Both the position numbers and the translations under genes were made by a program. Positions 1 through 8,277 of a stretch of DNA of 64,000 nucleotides are shown here, piece after piece. The stretch is from Chryseobacterium daecheongense (GTDB lineage: Bacteria; Bacteroidota; Bacteroidia; Flavobacteriales; Weeksellaceae). Each line of letters starts with the position of its first letter. The first letter of the stretch is position 1. The DNA is taken from NCBI GenBank assembly GCA_027920525.1, contig CP115858.1, forward strand, positions 868,001 to 932,000. Reading direction: 5' to 3'. The notes under the pieces were generated by a model that was given only the letters and a program-made list of their open reading frames with translations, did no database searches and was not told where the DNA came from.

Positions 1-375
1 GGTGTAGTTATTTGTCCGGGACCTAATCTGGCTTATTTTGATAAAGAAGTTTCTCTCACTGAAATGGTTCAGCACATCTATGGCAACGGCAATATCCTTC
101 CGGACAATAAACGCCCGAATATGTTCATTAATGAGCTGAAAATGTATGTAGAACACCTGAAAAAGGAAATCAAAGCGGTAACTGACACGGTTACTCTTTC
201 CCAAACAAAGAAATGGAATATCTTCAGAAAAAATTTACTGGAAGGCATTGCTTACTACGAAAACCTGTTCTGTACCACAGGATTTTTTAATAAAGAAAAA
301 GAAAATATGAAACATCAACTTGAAGAGTGTAAAGTAATGATCTTACAAATTATAATTCCACAGATAGAAAAATAA
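1..375 (+). CDS. C-terminal part of an unrecognised protein (5' end outside window)
   Basis: The reading frame is open from base 1 and ends at the TAA before 376, so this is the last 124 codons of a longer gene. An internal ATG at 64 is unlikely to be the start, because the frame continues upstream with protein-like sequence (GVVICPGPNLAYFDKEVSLT). The visible part is soluble and probably helical, rich in Lys and Glu, with no membrane segment. I do not recognise the family. It is followed by a strong hairpin at 453-478 and faces the GLPGLI gene on the other strand. Confidence 0.75.
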   Translation, partial: GVVICPGPNLAYFDKEVSLTEMVQHIYGNGNILPDNKRPNMFINELKMYVEHLKKEIKAVTDTVTLSQTKKWNIFRKNLLEGIAYYENLFCTTGFFNKEKENMKHQLEECKVMILQIIIPQIEK

Positions 376-452
376 AAACTAACATACCTGTAATTCTATA
401 ATAAGGATAATTCAAATCCAAATACCAGAAAATATTCAGGATGGCTTTTAAT

Positions 453-478
453 AAAAGACACCACAATGGGTGTCTTTT
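453..478. terminator. Bidirectional rho-independent terminator
   Basis: A perfect 10-bp stem (AAAAGACACC, 453-462, with GGTGTCTTTT, 469-478) has a 6-base loop and T-rich sequence on both sides. It lies between two convergent genes and touches the stop codon of the minus-strand gene, so it probably serves both. Confidence 0.85.
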
Positions 479-1194
479 TAATTTTTTTCTATAGGATTTA
501 TTTTTATATTTCCTTTTGTAAACTTCTTGATTACATTCATTCTAGCCTCAATCATTTTCTTACGGTCAATAAAATTGATATTCTCATCGTACAGAATATT
601 TTGGGACTTTTTTGTAATAGCTAAAAGTTTATAATGAAAGTTTTCCTGATCATCATATACTTCAAGAATAAGCCCCGGTAAACCGGCAAATTTATATGGG
701 CCATCAGCTATTGGGATATCTTTTGTGTACCATGCAATAAATTTTCGACCTCTAAATGTAGCTTCTGCCTTATAACATTCGTATGTTAAAACATTTTTTT
801 TCTCATCAATAAGTTTCCACTGCATCGCAGGACTTTTTTCCTTATAGCCAAAGTTTATATTTTCAATTTTATCACTATATATCAAATCAGATTGTTGATA
901 ATCTTTTTTTATTACATGAGACACCTTGAACATTGGTCTTGATGACATTTGAAAAAACGGCTGACTATCTATTATTGAATCAATTTTATATTTTTTATCA
1001 TTTTGAAAAATTGATTCATTATCACCAATATATAAAGTAAGCATATCATCACTTTTAGTACTTAGTGTTGAATCTGCTTTAAAATCAACATTGTAAATTA
1101 TTTGAGTATGAGACTTAAACACTTTAAATTTCTTATTCTGTGAAAGCACAATCCCAAATAAAAATATAGAAACAATGGAGAGTATTTTTTTCAT
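478..1194 (-). CDS. GLPGLI family protein
   Basis: A 238-residue secreted protein. It has an N-terminal signal peptide (MKKILSIVSIFLFGIVLSQ) and, near residue 175, the diagnostic GLPGLILEVYDD segment of the GLPGLI family (TIGR01200). This family is common in Bacteroidetes and has no established biochemical function. The protein is likely exported to the periplasm or the outer-membrane face. It is the last gene of a minus-strand trio with a small lipoprotein (1241-1579) and a Cys-rich secreted protein (1592-1897). A hairpin at 1210-1233 just before it may reduce read-through from those genes. Confidence 0.9.
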   Translation of the reverse strand: MKKILSIVSIFLFGIVLSQNKKFKVFKSHTQIIYNVDFKADSTLSTKSDDMLTLYIGDNESIFQNDKKYKIDSIIDSQPFFQMSSRPMFKVSHVIKKDYQQSDLIYSDKIENINFGYKEKSPAMQWKLIDEKKNVLTYECYKAEATFRGRKFIAWYTKDIPIADGPYKFAGLPGLILEVYDDQENFHYKLLAITKKSQNILYDENINFIDRKKMIEARMNVIKKFTKGNIKINPIEKN

Positions 1195-1209
1195 ATTTTA
1201 TTATATAAA

Positions 1210-1233
1210 AGGTGGCTGATATAACAGCCACCT
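1210..1233 (-). terminator. Intra-operon hairpin or terminator
   Basis: The 9-bp stem AGGTGGCTG/CAGCCACCT has a 6-base loop and, read on the minus strand, is followed by TTTTAT. It lies between the lipoprotein gene and the GLPGLI gene. It could end most transcripts of the first two genes or stabilise their 3' ends. Confidence 0.65.
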
Positions 1234-1240
1234 GGATAGT

Positions 1241-1579
1241 TTATTTTTTGGTTACAATAATAATTTTTTTGACATCATTATACGGGTAATTTAATTTACT
1301 TATTTCTGTACTGTCCTCAATTACTTTTATTGTACGCACCTTTTCTGTATCCATTAATTTATGAAAGGTTTCAAAATCTATAACCTTATCATTAGCAATT
1401 ATTACCGTTTGCTTTTTTTGTTTGTCAAAGTAACCTTTAACTTTACCGGAATTCTTAAAAAATTCATCAGAATTATTATAATCAACAATTGGTAATTTTT
1501 GAAATTCTAATGCTTGAGCATTTTTTCTGCTGCAAGAAAAAAGTAAAAAGAAAGTAGATAAAATAAGTAAGTTTTTCAT
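1241..1579 (-). CDS. Small lipoprotein of unknown function
   Basis: 112 residues. The N-terminus MKNLLILSTFFLLFSCSRK is a lipoprotein signal peptide with lipobox LFSC, so the mature protein is probably lipid-anchored. The C-terminal half (FETFHKLMDTEKVRTIKVIEDS…VKKIIIVTKK) looks like the short alpha/beta plug-like segment seen in small Bacteroidetes proteins related to TonB-dependent receptor plugs. That resemblance is weak and not a family assignment. The gene starts 12 bases after the stop of 1592-1897, which indicates one transcript. Confidence 0.8.
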   Translation of the reverse strand: MKNLLILSTFFLLFSCSRKNAQALEFQKLPIVDYNNSDEFFKNSGKVKGYFDKQKKQTVIIANDKVIDFETFHKLMDTEKVRTIKVIEDSTEISKLNYPYNDVKKIIIVTKK

Positions 1580-1591
1580 ATTAATTTAATA

Positions 1592-1897
1592 TTAACCCAT
1601 GTATGATCCTGCTCCAGTACAAGGAGGTGTGATAACAGTCGATGATGTAGCTTGACTAGCTGACTCAAATTCCCAATATGTAATACCCCCCACAGTTTGC
1701 TCTGTATAAGTTCCGTATTGATAGCATGTGCCACAACAGGTAGTATCATAAGCTATAAACCCATTAAAGCTAATTTTTTTAATACTATTTTGCGCTGCAT
1801 TAATCGTTTCAGCAGATTTTACATCACTTTTTGTTGGGGAAGCGGCACACAATATACCTGATGTAGCAATACCTAAAATAAGAATTAATTTTTTCAT
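1592..1897 (-). CDS. Small secreted Cys-rich protein
   Basis: 101 residues from the ATG at 1897. A longer frame reaches 1954, but its extra 19 residues lack a signal peptide and would overlap the promoter. The chosen start gives a clean signal peptide (MKKLILILGIATSGILCAA). The mature part has an unusual cysteine cluster (DTTCCGTCYQYGTYT) and one more Cys near the end (PPCTGAG), which could form disulphides or bind metal. I recognise no family. It is the first gene of the trio that ends with the GLPGLI protein. Confidence 0.75.
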   Translation of the reverse strand: MKKLILILGIATSGILCAASPTKSDVKSAETINAAQNSIKKISFNGFIAYDTTCCGTCYQYGTYTEQTVGGITYWEFESASQATSSTVITPPCTGAGSYMG

Positions 1898-1928
1898 TTT
1901 GATCGTTTTTAATTTTAATATTTTTTTG

Positions 1929-1959
1929 TGATTGCAATCATTACAATAGTACAAAATTA
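1929..1959 (-). promoter_or_regulatory. Promoter with 12-bp palindrome for the GLPGLI trio
   Basis: On the minus strand a TAATTTTG box (1959-1952) matches the Bacteroidetes -7 consensus TAnnTTTG. Just downstream, in the probable 5' end of the mRNA, is a perfect palindrome TGATTGCAATCA (1929-1940). Its position suggests a repressor operator. The leader to the ATG at 1897 would be roughly 45-50 bases. The promoter call rests on consensus match only. Confidence 0.5.
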
Positions 1960-2512
1960 TTTTTATTCACCATTACGGGAAGCCCTATTTACTAAAACTT
2001 TCTGCTTGTATAGAATGCGAAAAAGGTAAACATTATTTATGCTTCATAATTTTCTATGATTTATTTCAATTGCTTTTCATTAAGCTCAAACTTTTTAGCC
2101 AAATTTCAAGTTTTTGCAGCCTTTCAATGATCTCATACTGAGTTAAATCTTGAAGGACAATTAAATATACAGTGTTGAAAGAATCTAAAATTTTATTACA
2201 CCATACCTTCCAAAAATCTTTGCCCCTTAAAAAGTATCATCATTAAATTCCTTTGCGTCTTTGTATTTAAATCATAATCTTAATTGACAGAATAAACCCT
2301 TATAATCAACCGTATTGTATTAATATTATCTTAAATAATCTTCTGTCCGCTATTCTTAAGAAAATTTTTCTTTAAATTTATAGTACTGAAGATGATTCTC
2401 CGTCTTCAAACAAATTCAAAAAACAAGGAGATCAACTATCTTAACAGTTTTCAATTGTGGGTTCATAGAGCACCACATCAATGATTATGACTAAAAAATT
2501 AATTTTTAATGT
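1960..2512. other. Gene-free, AT-rich divergent intergenic region
   Basis: About 550 bases without a credible ORF on either strand. It separates the minus-strand trio from the first aldo/keto reductase and must hold that gene's promoter, although no TAnnTTTG box stands out. It contains a short near-palindrome (AAGAAAATTTTTCTT near 2358-2372) and CTTTGCGTCTTT-type sequence near 2252, which looks like common Flavobacteria intergenic filler. I see no RNA gene. Confidence 0.4.
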
Positions 2513-3457
2513 ATGGAAAAGAGAATGATAAAAAATACGGATTTATCGGTCGCACCGATTAATTTCGGAGGAAACGTTTTCGGATGGACATTGGATGAGC
2601 AACAATCTTTTGACATCCTGGATCAGTTTACAGAAGCCGGATTCAATTTTATAGATACTGCTGATACCTATTCTTGGTGGGTAAATGGAAGAGGGGGACA
2701 GTCTGAAGAAATTATCGGAAAATGGTTGAAGAGCCGGGGCAACAGAAACGATCTTGTTATTGCGACTAAAGTAGGATCAGAGACCAAAGAACATGGTTTT
2801 GATATCAGTAAAAAACATATCCTGAAATCTGTTGACGAATCTCTGAAAAGATTACAGATCGATCATATAGATCTTTATTATACCCACTTTGATGATCATA
2901 AAACCCCTGTTGAGGAAACTCTTGCGGCGTATGACGAAATTATAAAAGCCGGAAAGGTGCGTTATATTGCAGCTTCCAATCTTACTCCGGAACGGCTTAC
3001 CGCTTCTTTTGAAGCTTCAGAAAAGAATAATTTACCTAGGTATGTCGCTTTACAACCTCATTATAATTTATTAGAGCGTGAAAACTTTGAAAAAAATTAC
3101 GCTCCTTTGGTGGAAAAATATGATTTGAGCGTATTCCCATACTGGTCTTTAGCGGCAGGTTTTCTAACCGGAAAATACCGCAGTGAAGCAGATCTTTCTA
3201 AAAGTGCCAGGGGAGAAGGTGTCCGCAAATATCTGAATGAAAAAGGGGAGCGAGTATTAAAAGCTTTGGATCAGGTAAGTGAAAAACATCAGGCCAACCA
3301 GGCTTCTGTGGCATTAGCATGGCTATTAGCCAATCCACTTATTACCGCACCTATCGTAAGCGCAACCAGCCAGTCTCAATTACAAACCTTGTTTAAAGCG
3401 ACTGAACTTCATCTGAGTAATGAAGATGTACAGCTTCTGAATGAAGCAAGCAAATAA
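2513..3457 (+). CDS. Aldo/keto reductase
   Basis: 314 residues, full length for an NADP(H)-dependent TIM-barrel aldo/keto reductase that reduces aldehydes or ketones. The catalytic tetrad is visible: Asp48 and Tyr53 in FIDTADTY, Lys86 in VIATKVG, and His125 in LYYTHFDD. The C-terminal NADP-binding part (ALAWLLANP, followed by a Pro-Ile-Val loop) is present. The substrate cannot be deduced. The start MEKRMIKNTDLSVAP matches the usual first strand of the family. It ends in its own terminator at 3463, so it is probably monocistronic. Confidence 0.93.
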   Translation: MEKRMIKNTDLSVAPINFGGNVFGWTLDEQQSFDILDQFTEAGFNFIDTADTYSWWVNGRGGQSEEIIGKWLKSRGNRNDLVIATKVGSETKEHGFDISKKHILKSVDESLKRLQIDHIDLYYTHFDDHKTPVEETLAAYDEIIKAGKVRYIAASNLTPERLTASFEASEKNNLPRYVALQPHYNLLERENFEKNYAPLVEKYDLSVFPYWSLAAGFLTGKYRSEADLSKSARGEGVRKYLNEKGERVLKALDQVSEKHQANQASVALAWLLANPLITAPIVSATSQSQLQTLFKATELHLSNEDVQLLNEASK

Positions 3458-3462
3458 AAACA

Positions 3463-3488
3463 AAGCCTCATACGAGGCTTTTGTTTTT
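3463..3488 (+). terminator. Rho-independent terminator
   Basis: The stem AAGCCTC/GAGGCTT (3463-3469 with 3474-3480) is extended by flanking A- and T-rich arms and followed by TTGTTTTT. It begins 6 bases after the stop codon of the aldo/keto reductase. Confidence 0.85.
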
Positions 3489-3584
3489 ATGATCTATATA
3501 CCCTTGATTTACATACGTTGTTCAGTGTTTTGCATACATGCTGTTTTTTATTTCTTACGAATTTTGAATCATTAAATAAACAGT

Positions 3585-4589
3585 ATGAAAATGAATACAA
3601 TACAATTAGGAAATCAGGGATTGAAAGTTCCTGTTATAGGTTTAGGATGTATGGGCATGACAGGTTTTGAAGATGGAAATATGTATGGTGAAGCAGATGA
3701 GAAGGAAGCTATTGCGACCATTCACAGATCATTGGAGCTAGGAGGTAATTTTCTTGATACAGCAGATCTTTACGGTCCGTTTAAAAATGAGCAGCTTATT
3801 GCCAAAGCTACGGAAAACAATCGGGACCAATATATTATCGCTACCAAATTTGGCTGGGAAATCAATGACCAGGATAAGGTTACCTGGGCCATCAACGGAA
3901 AGAAGGATTATGTAAAGAAATCAGTAGAACGTTCATTAAAAAACTTAAAGACTGATTATATTGATCTTTATTATATGCATCGGCTGGATAAAAACACACC
4001 TATAGAGGAAACTGTAGGAGCAATGAGCGACCTGGTAAAAGAAGGAAAAGTGAAATACATCGGCTTATCGGAAGTATCTTCAGAAACCATCAAAAGAGCC
4101 CATATTGTTCATCCCATTACAGCTGTACAAAGTGAATATTCATTGTTTGAGCGTACAGTAGAAGAAAGAGGAGTGATTACAACATTACAAGAACTGAAAA
4201 TAGGGTTTGTGCCTTATTCTCCGCTGGGACGCGGTTTTTTATCCGGACAAATCCGTTCCATTGATGACTTGCCTGAAAATGACTTCCGACGCGCAATCCC
4301 ACGTTTTCAGGAACAACATTTTTATAAAAATATTAAACTGGTAGAAGCCATCGAGTCTATGGCAAAAGAGAAGAACATTACATCTTCCCAACTGGCATTA
4401 GCATGGATTATCAGTAAAGGCTTTGTCCCGATTCCAGGAACAAAACGCAGAAAATATCTGGAACAGAATATTGATGCTGTTCATATTCAGCTTACAGAAG
4501 AGGAAATTTTAAAACTGGAAAGCATTATTCCTTTAGGCACTGATACGGGAGCTCAATATGATGAATTCAGTATGGGACTGTTAGATTAA
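3585..4589 (+). CDS. Aldo/keto reductase (AKR13-like)
   Basis: 334 residues. The N-terminus LGLKVP-type strand followed by GLGCMGMTGF is typical of bacterial AKR13-like enzymes. Catalytic residues are Asp58 and Tyr63 (NFLDTADLYG), Lys88 (IIATKFGW) and His132 (YYMHRLD). The C-terminal PIPGTKRRKYLEQN is the standard NADP phosphate-binding loop. The start could be at 3585 or at the second Met, 3591. An AraC-type regulator begins 16 bases downstream, so the two form an operon and that regulator may control it. The substrate is unknown. Confidence 0.93.
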   Translation: MKMNTIQLGNQGLKVPVIGLGCMGMTGFEDGNMYGEADEKEAIATIHRSLELGGNFLDTADLYGPFKNEQLIAKATENNRDQYIIATKFGWEINDQDKVTWAINGKKDYVKKSVERSLKNLKTDYIDLYYMHRLDKNTPIEETVGAMSDLVKEGKVKYIGLSEVSSETIKRAHIVHPITAVQSEYSLFERTVEERGVITTLQELKIGFVPYSPLGRGFLSGQIRSIDDLPENDFRRAIPRFQEQHFYKNIKLVEAIESMAKEKNITSSQLALAWIISKGFVPIPGTKRRKYLEQNIDAVHIQLTEEEILKLESIIPLGTDTGAQYDEFSMGLLD

Positions 4590-4605
4590 TTGTTACATTT
4601 GTTTT

Positions 4606-5508
4606 ATGAATGCTATTCAGTCGGTTTCAGCTTTTCATCGCCTATTATCCTTACCGGAACCTAAACATCCGTTGGTAAGTGTTATTAATCTTTCCCATTC
4701 TATATTTCTGGAAGATGAAATATGGAAAGGTTTTGTGAACAGATTTTACTGTGTTGCATTGAAAAGAGAAGCAAAAGGCAAGATCAAATATGGTCAGCAG
4801 CATTATGACTATGATAAAGGAGTATTAAGCTTTACTGCACCTAACCAGGTACAGTATTTAGACTTGCAAAATATGGAATGCGGATCAGGTTACTTATTGA
4901 TCGTTCATCCTGATTTTTTATTGAAACATCCTTTGGCATCTTCGATTACGGGTTATGGTTTTTTCTTCTATGCGGTAAATGAAGCTTTACATTTATCGGA
5001 AGATGAGGAAGATGATCTGATTGCAATACTCAAAAAAATAGATAAAGAATGTCAGCATATCGATCGTCATACCCAGGAGATTATTTTATCTCAGATTGAT
5101 CTTTTGCTTAATTATTCCAATCGTTTTTATGAACGGCAGTTTATTACCCGCAAAAACAGCAATCATCAGCTCCTAACAAAATTCGAGCGTTTTCTGAATG
5201 ATTATTTTGATCATGAACAATCTGTAGATAAGGGTTTGTTAACCGTTCAGCTTATTGCTGAAGCAATGAACCTATCTCCTAATTATCTCAGTGATCTGTT
5301 AAGAATTCATACAGGGCAGAATACCCAACAACATATTCATGAAAAATTAATAGCAAAGGCCAAAGAAAAACTGTCGACCACTAATTTATCTGTGAGTGAA
5401 ATTGCCTATGCATTAGGCTTTGAACATCCTCAGTCTTTCAGCACTCTATTTAAAAAGAAAACAAAAATGGCTCCGATGGAGTTCAGAACTTCCTTCGGAA
5501 TAAAATAA
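4606..5508 (+). CDS. AraC family transcriptional regulator
   Basis: 300 residues. The C-terminal third holds the double helix-turn-helix of AraC/XylS regulators (LTVQLIAEAMNLSPNYLSDLL and VSEIAYALGFEHPQSFSTLFKK). The N-terminal about 190 residues form a cupin-like sensing region with no obvious ligand signature. It is in an operon with the aldo/keto reductase at 3585-4589 (16-bp gap) and likely regulates it in response to an aldehyde or other electrophile. That role is inferred from position. It ends in the shared hairpin at 5531-5554. Confidence 0.92.
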   Translation: MNAIQSVSAFHRLLSLPEPKHPLVSVINLSHSIFLEDEIWKGFVNRFYCVALKREAKGKIKYGQQHYDYDKGVLSFTAPNQVQYLDLQNMECGSGYLLIVHPDFLLKHPLASSITGYGFFFYAVNEALHLSEDEEDDLIAILKKIDKECQHIDRHTQEIILSQIDLLLNYSNRFYERQFITRKNSNHQLLTKFERFLNDYFDHEQSVDKGLLTVQLIAEAMNLSPNYLSDLLRIHTGQNTQQHIHEKLIAKAKEKLSTTNLSVSEIAYALGFEHPQSFSTLFKKKTKMAPMEFRTSFGIK

Positions 5509-5530
5509 TACCTAAATTTTTATAAAAAAA

Positions 5531-5554
5531 AATCCTCAATTAAAATTGAGGATT
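5531..5554. terminator. Bidirectional terminator
   Basis: Perfect 11-bp inverted repeat (AATCCTCAATT, 5531-5541, with AATTGAGGATT, 5544-5554). It is preceded by an A-run and followed by TCTTTG, between the AraC gene and the convergent DUF892 gene. Confidence 0.85.
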
Positions 5555-5573
5555 CTTTGTTGTATTAATCATA

Positions 5574-6191
5574 TTATTTCATTGCTTTCTTATTCAGAGC
5601 AGTGTCTGCGATACTGGTAAGGAGTTCATCGCATTTTTTCTCTTCTTCCAATGTCTTCAATAAAATTTTCAGACATTTGGTTTGCTTCAGAACCTTAGCA
5701 TAAGCTGCTAACGTACCATAGGTAGCAATTTCATAATGTTCTACTTTCTGTGATGCCGCAATAATTCCGGCATCACGTACAGAACCTGGTTGTGTTTCTT
5801 CCATAATACTTTTCCCTTCATCCAGCAATCCCTGCATGGCATCACATTTTTTTGCCTGAGCTTTCTTGCCCAAAGCAGCAAAACATTCTTCCAATCTTTT
5901 TACATGGTTTTCGGTTTCAGCCAGGTGACTTGATATCGCTTTCTTCAGGCCTTTATCTTCAGCATTTTTTTCCATTTTCGGAAGAGCTTTCGTTAATGCT
6001 TTTTCAGCCCAGTAAATATCCTTAAGCCCATCTTCAAACAGATCCTTGAGTTCCTTTGCCGCATCCTTTTTAGCGGGAACCTTTCTTGCCGGAGTTTTTA
6101 CCGCGGCTGTTTTTTTAGCCGGGGTTGATGCCGATCTGGCTCTTGAAGACGTTGCCGTTTTTTTTCCTGGTGTTTTTGTACTCGTTGCCAT
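5574..6191 (-). CDS. DUF892 (YciE-type) ferritin-like protein with H1-like N-terminal tail
   Basis: 205 residues. From about residue 46 it is a DUF892/YciE ferritin-like four-helix domain, with acidic and His residues that could form a di-metal site (HLAETENHVKRLEE, VEHYEIATYG, LEEEKKCDELL). Residues 1-45 are a basic, Pro/Ala/Lys-rich, acid-free tail with repeated TPGKK, TPAKK, TPARK and VPAKK motifs, resembling histone H1 C-terminal tails and bacterial H1-like proteins. The tail probably binds DNA, which would place a ferritin-like protein on the nucleoid in a Dps-like way. Known DUF892 proteins are stress-associated, and their biochemistry is not settled. Confidence 0.9.
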   Translation of the reverse strand: MATSTKTPGKKTATSSRARSASTPAKKTAAVKTPARKVPAKKDAAKELKDLFEDGLKDIYWAEKALTKALPKMEKNAEDKGLKKAISSHLAETENHVKRLEECFAALGKKAQAKKCDAMQGLLDEGKSIMEETQPGSVRDAGIIAASQKVEHYEIATYGTLAAYAKVLKQTKCLKILLKTLEEEKKCDELLTSIADTALNKKAMK

Positions 6192-6456
6192 ATTAATATT
6201 TTTTGTGGTTTATGCATTAACTGGTTACAATAATAAAGCCAAACGCAACAACGAAACCTCAAATTATTTAAATACTTAACATTACTTTAACTTAAAAATG
6301 AAATATTGAATAAAAATAAATAGAATTAAATACGCAATTACTAATTCTAATTATGACTATGATCATAAAAATAACAGTTGCTGAATCTTTATATTCGAAA
6401 TAAATGAAAAGACATTAAGCATCACTAAAATGTATGTCTTCCAATCCACTATTATT

Positions 6457-6891
6457 ATGAAAAAGAATCTTTTTGACAAATTCGCAGATAAAGCTGTTTA
6501 TTTTACTGGTAGTGCCGCTGCATTTATCACAGCAACAATCCTCGTTATTGCCTGGGCTTCCGTAGGACCTATATTTAATTTTTCGGAAGTCTGGCAGATG
6601 GTTATCAATACCGGAACCACAATAATTACTTTTCTCATGGTTTTCCTTATCCAAAAAGCACAAAATAAGGACTCAAAAGCCATACAGATTAAACTTAACG
6701 AGCTAATTGCTGCTCATGAACACGCCAGTAACCGGATCGTAGATATTGAAGATCTTACAGAAGATGAACTGGACCAGCTTCATAAATTCTATGAAAAGCT
6801 GGGAAAACTACCTAAAAAAGAAGCTTCTTCCACCCATTCAATATCAATAGATGAGCAATCAAAATCTGCCTGTAATCAGCGGTATAAATAA
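6457..6891 (+). CDS. Low-affinity iron permease family membrane protein
   Basis: 144 residues from the ATG at 6457; an in-frame ATG at 6430 adds nine residues that homologues lack. The start MKKNLFDKFADKA leads into two membrane helices (about 20-42 and 52-73) separated by the conserved WASVGPIFNFSEVWQMVINTGTTIITFLMVFLIQ region of PF04120, cited here only by its ends. The C-terminus is a charged helix (IEDLTEDELDQLHKFYEKL). The family is named for a yeast iron transporter, but the role of bacterial members is unproven. Its 3' end nearly meets the convergent NADH dehydrogenase gene. Confidence 0.88.
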   Translation: MKKNLFDKFADKAVYFTGSAAAFITATILVIAWASVGPIFNFSEVWQMVINTGTTIITFLMVFLIQKAQNKDSKAIQIKLNELIAAHEHASNRIVDIEDLTEDELDQLHKFYEKLGKLPKKEASSTHSISIDEQSKSACNQRYK

Positions 6892-6896
6892 AACTG

Positions 6897-8162
6897 TTAT
6901 TTATCTGTATTCCTCTTTGGATAGAGTATTAAACGGATAGAAGGGTTATTGGTAATAAACAACCGAAGCCAATCAAAAGCAAGACGGACCTTACTTCCAA
7001 ATCCTACCAAAGGAATGATATGAATAAATAACCACGTAAGCCATGCTATAAAACCTTTAAAAGAAAATTTTGGGAGGTCTACTACCGCATTGTATTTAGA
7101 AATAATTGCCATGCTTCCTTTGTCATTGTACTCGAAAGGTTTCAAAGGTTTACCTTGTGCAATATATTTAAAGTTATCAGCTAAGTTATGCGCTTGCTGT
7201 ATGGCTACCTGCGCCAGTTGAGGATGCCCGTTTGGATATTTTTTTTCCGTGAGCTGAAGACAAATGTCACCTACAGCGTAAATATTTCTCATTCCTTCCA
7301 CTTCATTATATCCGTCTACCAGTATTCTTCTTCCACGACCGATAGCTTCTTTGGGAATACCGGGAACTTCCCGGCCTATGACACCGGATGTCCAGATCAG
7401 GGTCTCGGTTTCAATGGATCTTCCATCAGAAAGGATTACTTTATTGTCAATATAATCTTTCACAGAGACGTTCAGAATAATTTTTACCCCTAATTTTTTC
7501 AGTGTCTCATAAGAAGTTTTCTGGGCCATTTCGCTCATCGGGGAAAGAAGGGTAGGAAGGGCATCAATAAGATACAGGTTGGAAAGACCCAGTTTAATTT
7601 CAGGATATTCTTTTTCAGCAATATATTTTCCCATTTCTGCCAGCATCCCAGCAAGTTCCACTCCTGTGGGTCCACCTCCGGCAATAACAATATTCTGAAG
7701 ACGACCTGCTGCTTTCATATCCTTATTTCTTGCCGCTTCTTCCAGGGTCAGAAGCATATGATTTCGAAGATAAAGAGCTTCAGTAATACTTTTCATAGGA
7801 AGTGCACACCTCTGAACATTTTCCATTCCGAAAAAATTAGATTCGGTTCCTAAAGCAAGAACGAGATAATCATAGCTTAAATTTCCGGTATCAGTTTCTA
7901 CGGTTTTGGTTTCTGAAACCACTTTAATTAGATTTCCCATGTGAAACCGTACATTTCGGAACTTTGAAATCATTCTCCTGAAAGGATAACTGATATTTGA
8001 AGCCTGAATAAAAGAAGTGGCTACCTGGTAGATGAGAGGAGGAAAGAAATGGTAATTATTTTTATCAATCAATGTGATCTCAAACCGTTCGTCATTTTTA
8101 AGTGATTTGATGAGATTAATCCCAGCAAATCCTCCGCCTACAATGATGATGTGCTTTTTCAT
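6897..8162 (-). CDS. ndh: Type II NADH dehydrogenase (NDH-2)
   Basis: 421 residues. It oxidises NADH and passes electrons to quinone without pumping protons. The FAD-binding Rossmann motif is GGGFAG (residues 9-14). A second nucleotide-binding motif IAGGGPTGVELAGM lies near 164-177, and GDICLQL near 300 is the FAD-binding GD motif. The hydrophobic C-terminal stretch FKGFIAWLTWLFIHIIPL is the usual amphipathic membrane anchor. It diverges from the aldo/keto reductase at 8278 with about 115 bases between them. Confidence 0.92.
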   Translation of the reverse strand: MKKHIIIVGGGFAGINLIKSLKNDERFEITLIDKNNYHFFPPLIYQVATSFIQASNISYPFRRMISKFRNVRFHMGNLIKVVSETKTVETDTGNLSYDYLVLALGTESNFFGMENVQRCALPMKSITEALYLRNHMLLTLEEAARNKDMKAAGRLQNIVIAGGGPTGVELAGMLAEMGKYIAEKEYPEIKLGLSNLYLIDALPTLLSPMSEMAQKTSYETLKKLGVKIILNVSVKDYIDNKVILSDGRSIETETLIWTSGVIGREVPGIPKEAIGRGRRILVDGYNEVEGMRNIYAVGDICLQLTEKKYPNGHPQLAQVAIQQAHNLADNFKYIAQGKPLKPFEYNDKGSMAIISKYNAVVDLPKFSFKGFIAWLTWLFIHIIPLVGFGSKVRLAFDWLRLFITNNPSIRLILYPKRNTDK

Positions 8163-8277
8163 ACTTACTATTTTGAGTGGTTACAGTAAGAGTCCAATAA
8201 TAAGACCAAAAAAAATTAAAGTTCATAAATGCACAATGTTTGCTTGCTTTACTATAACCCAACATAAAAAGTACAAT

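Noticed and set aside
6046..6279. 77-codon plus-strand ORF over the 5' end of the DUF892 gene
   Set aside because: Its sequence is the complement of the Lys/Ala/Pro-rich tail and gives a hydrophobic shadow.
8074..8277. Upstream extension of the aldo/keto reductase at 8278
   Set aside because: It overlaps the start of the NADH dehydrogenase gene and has no reductase similarity. The ATG at 8278 gives a normal N-terminus.
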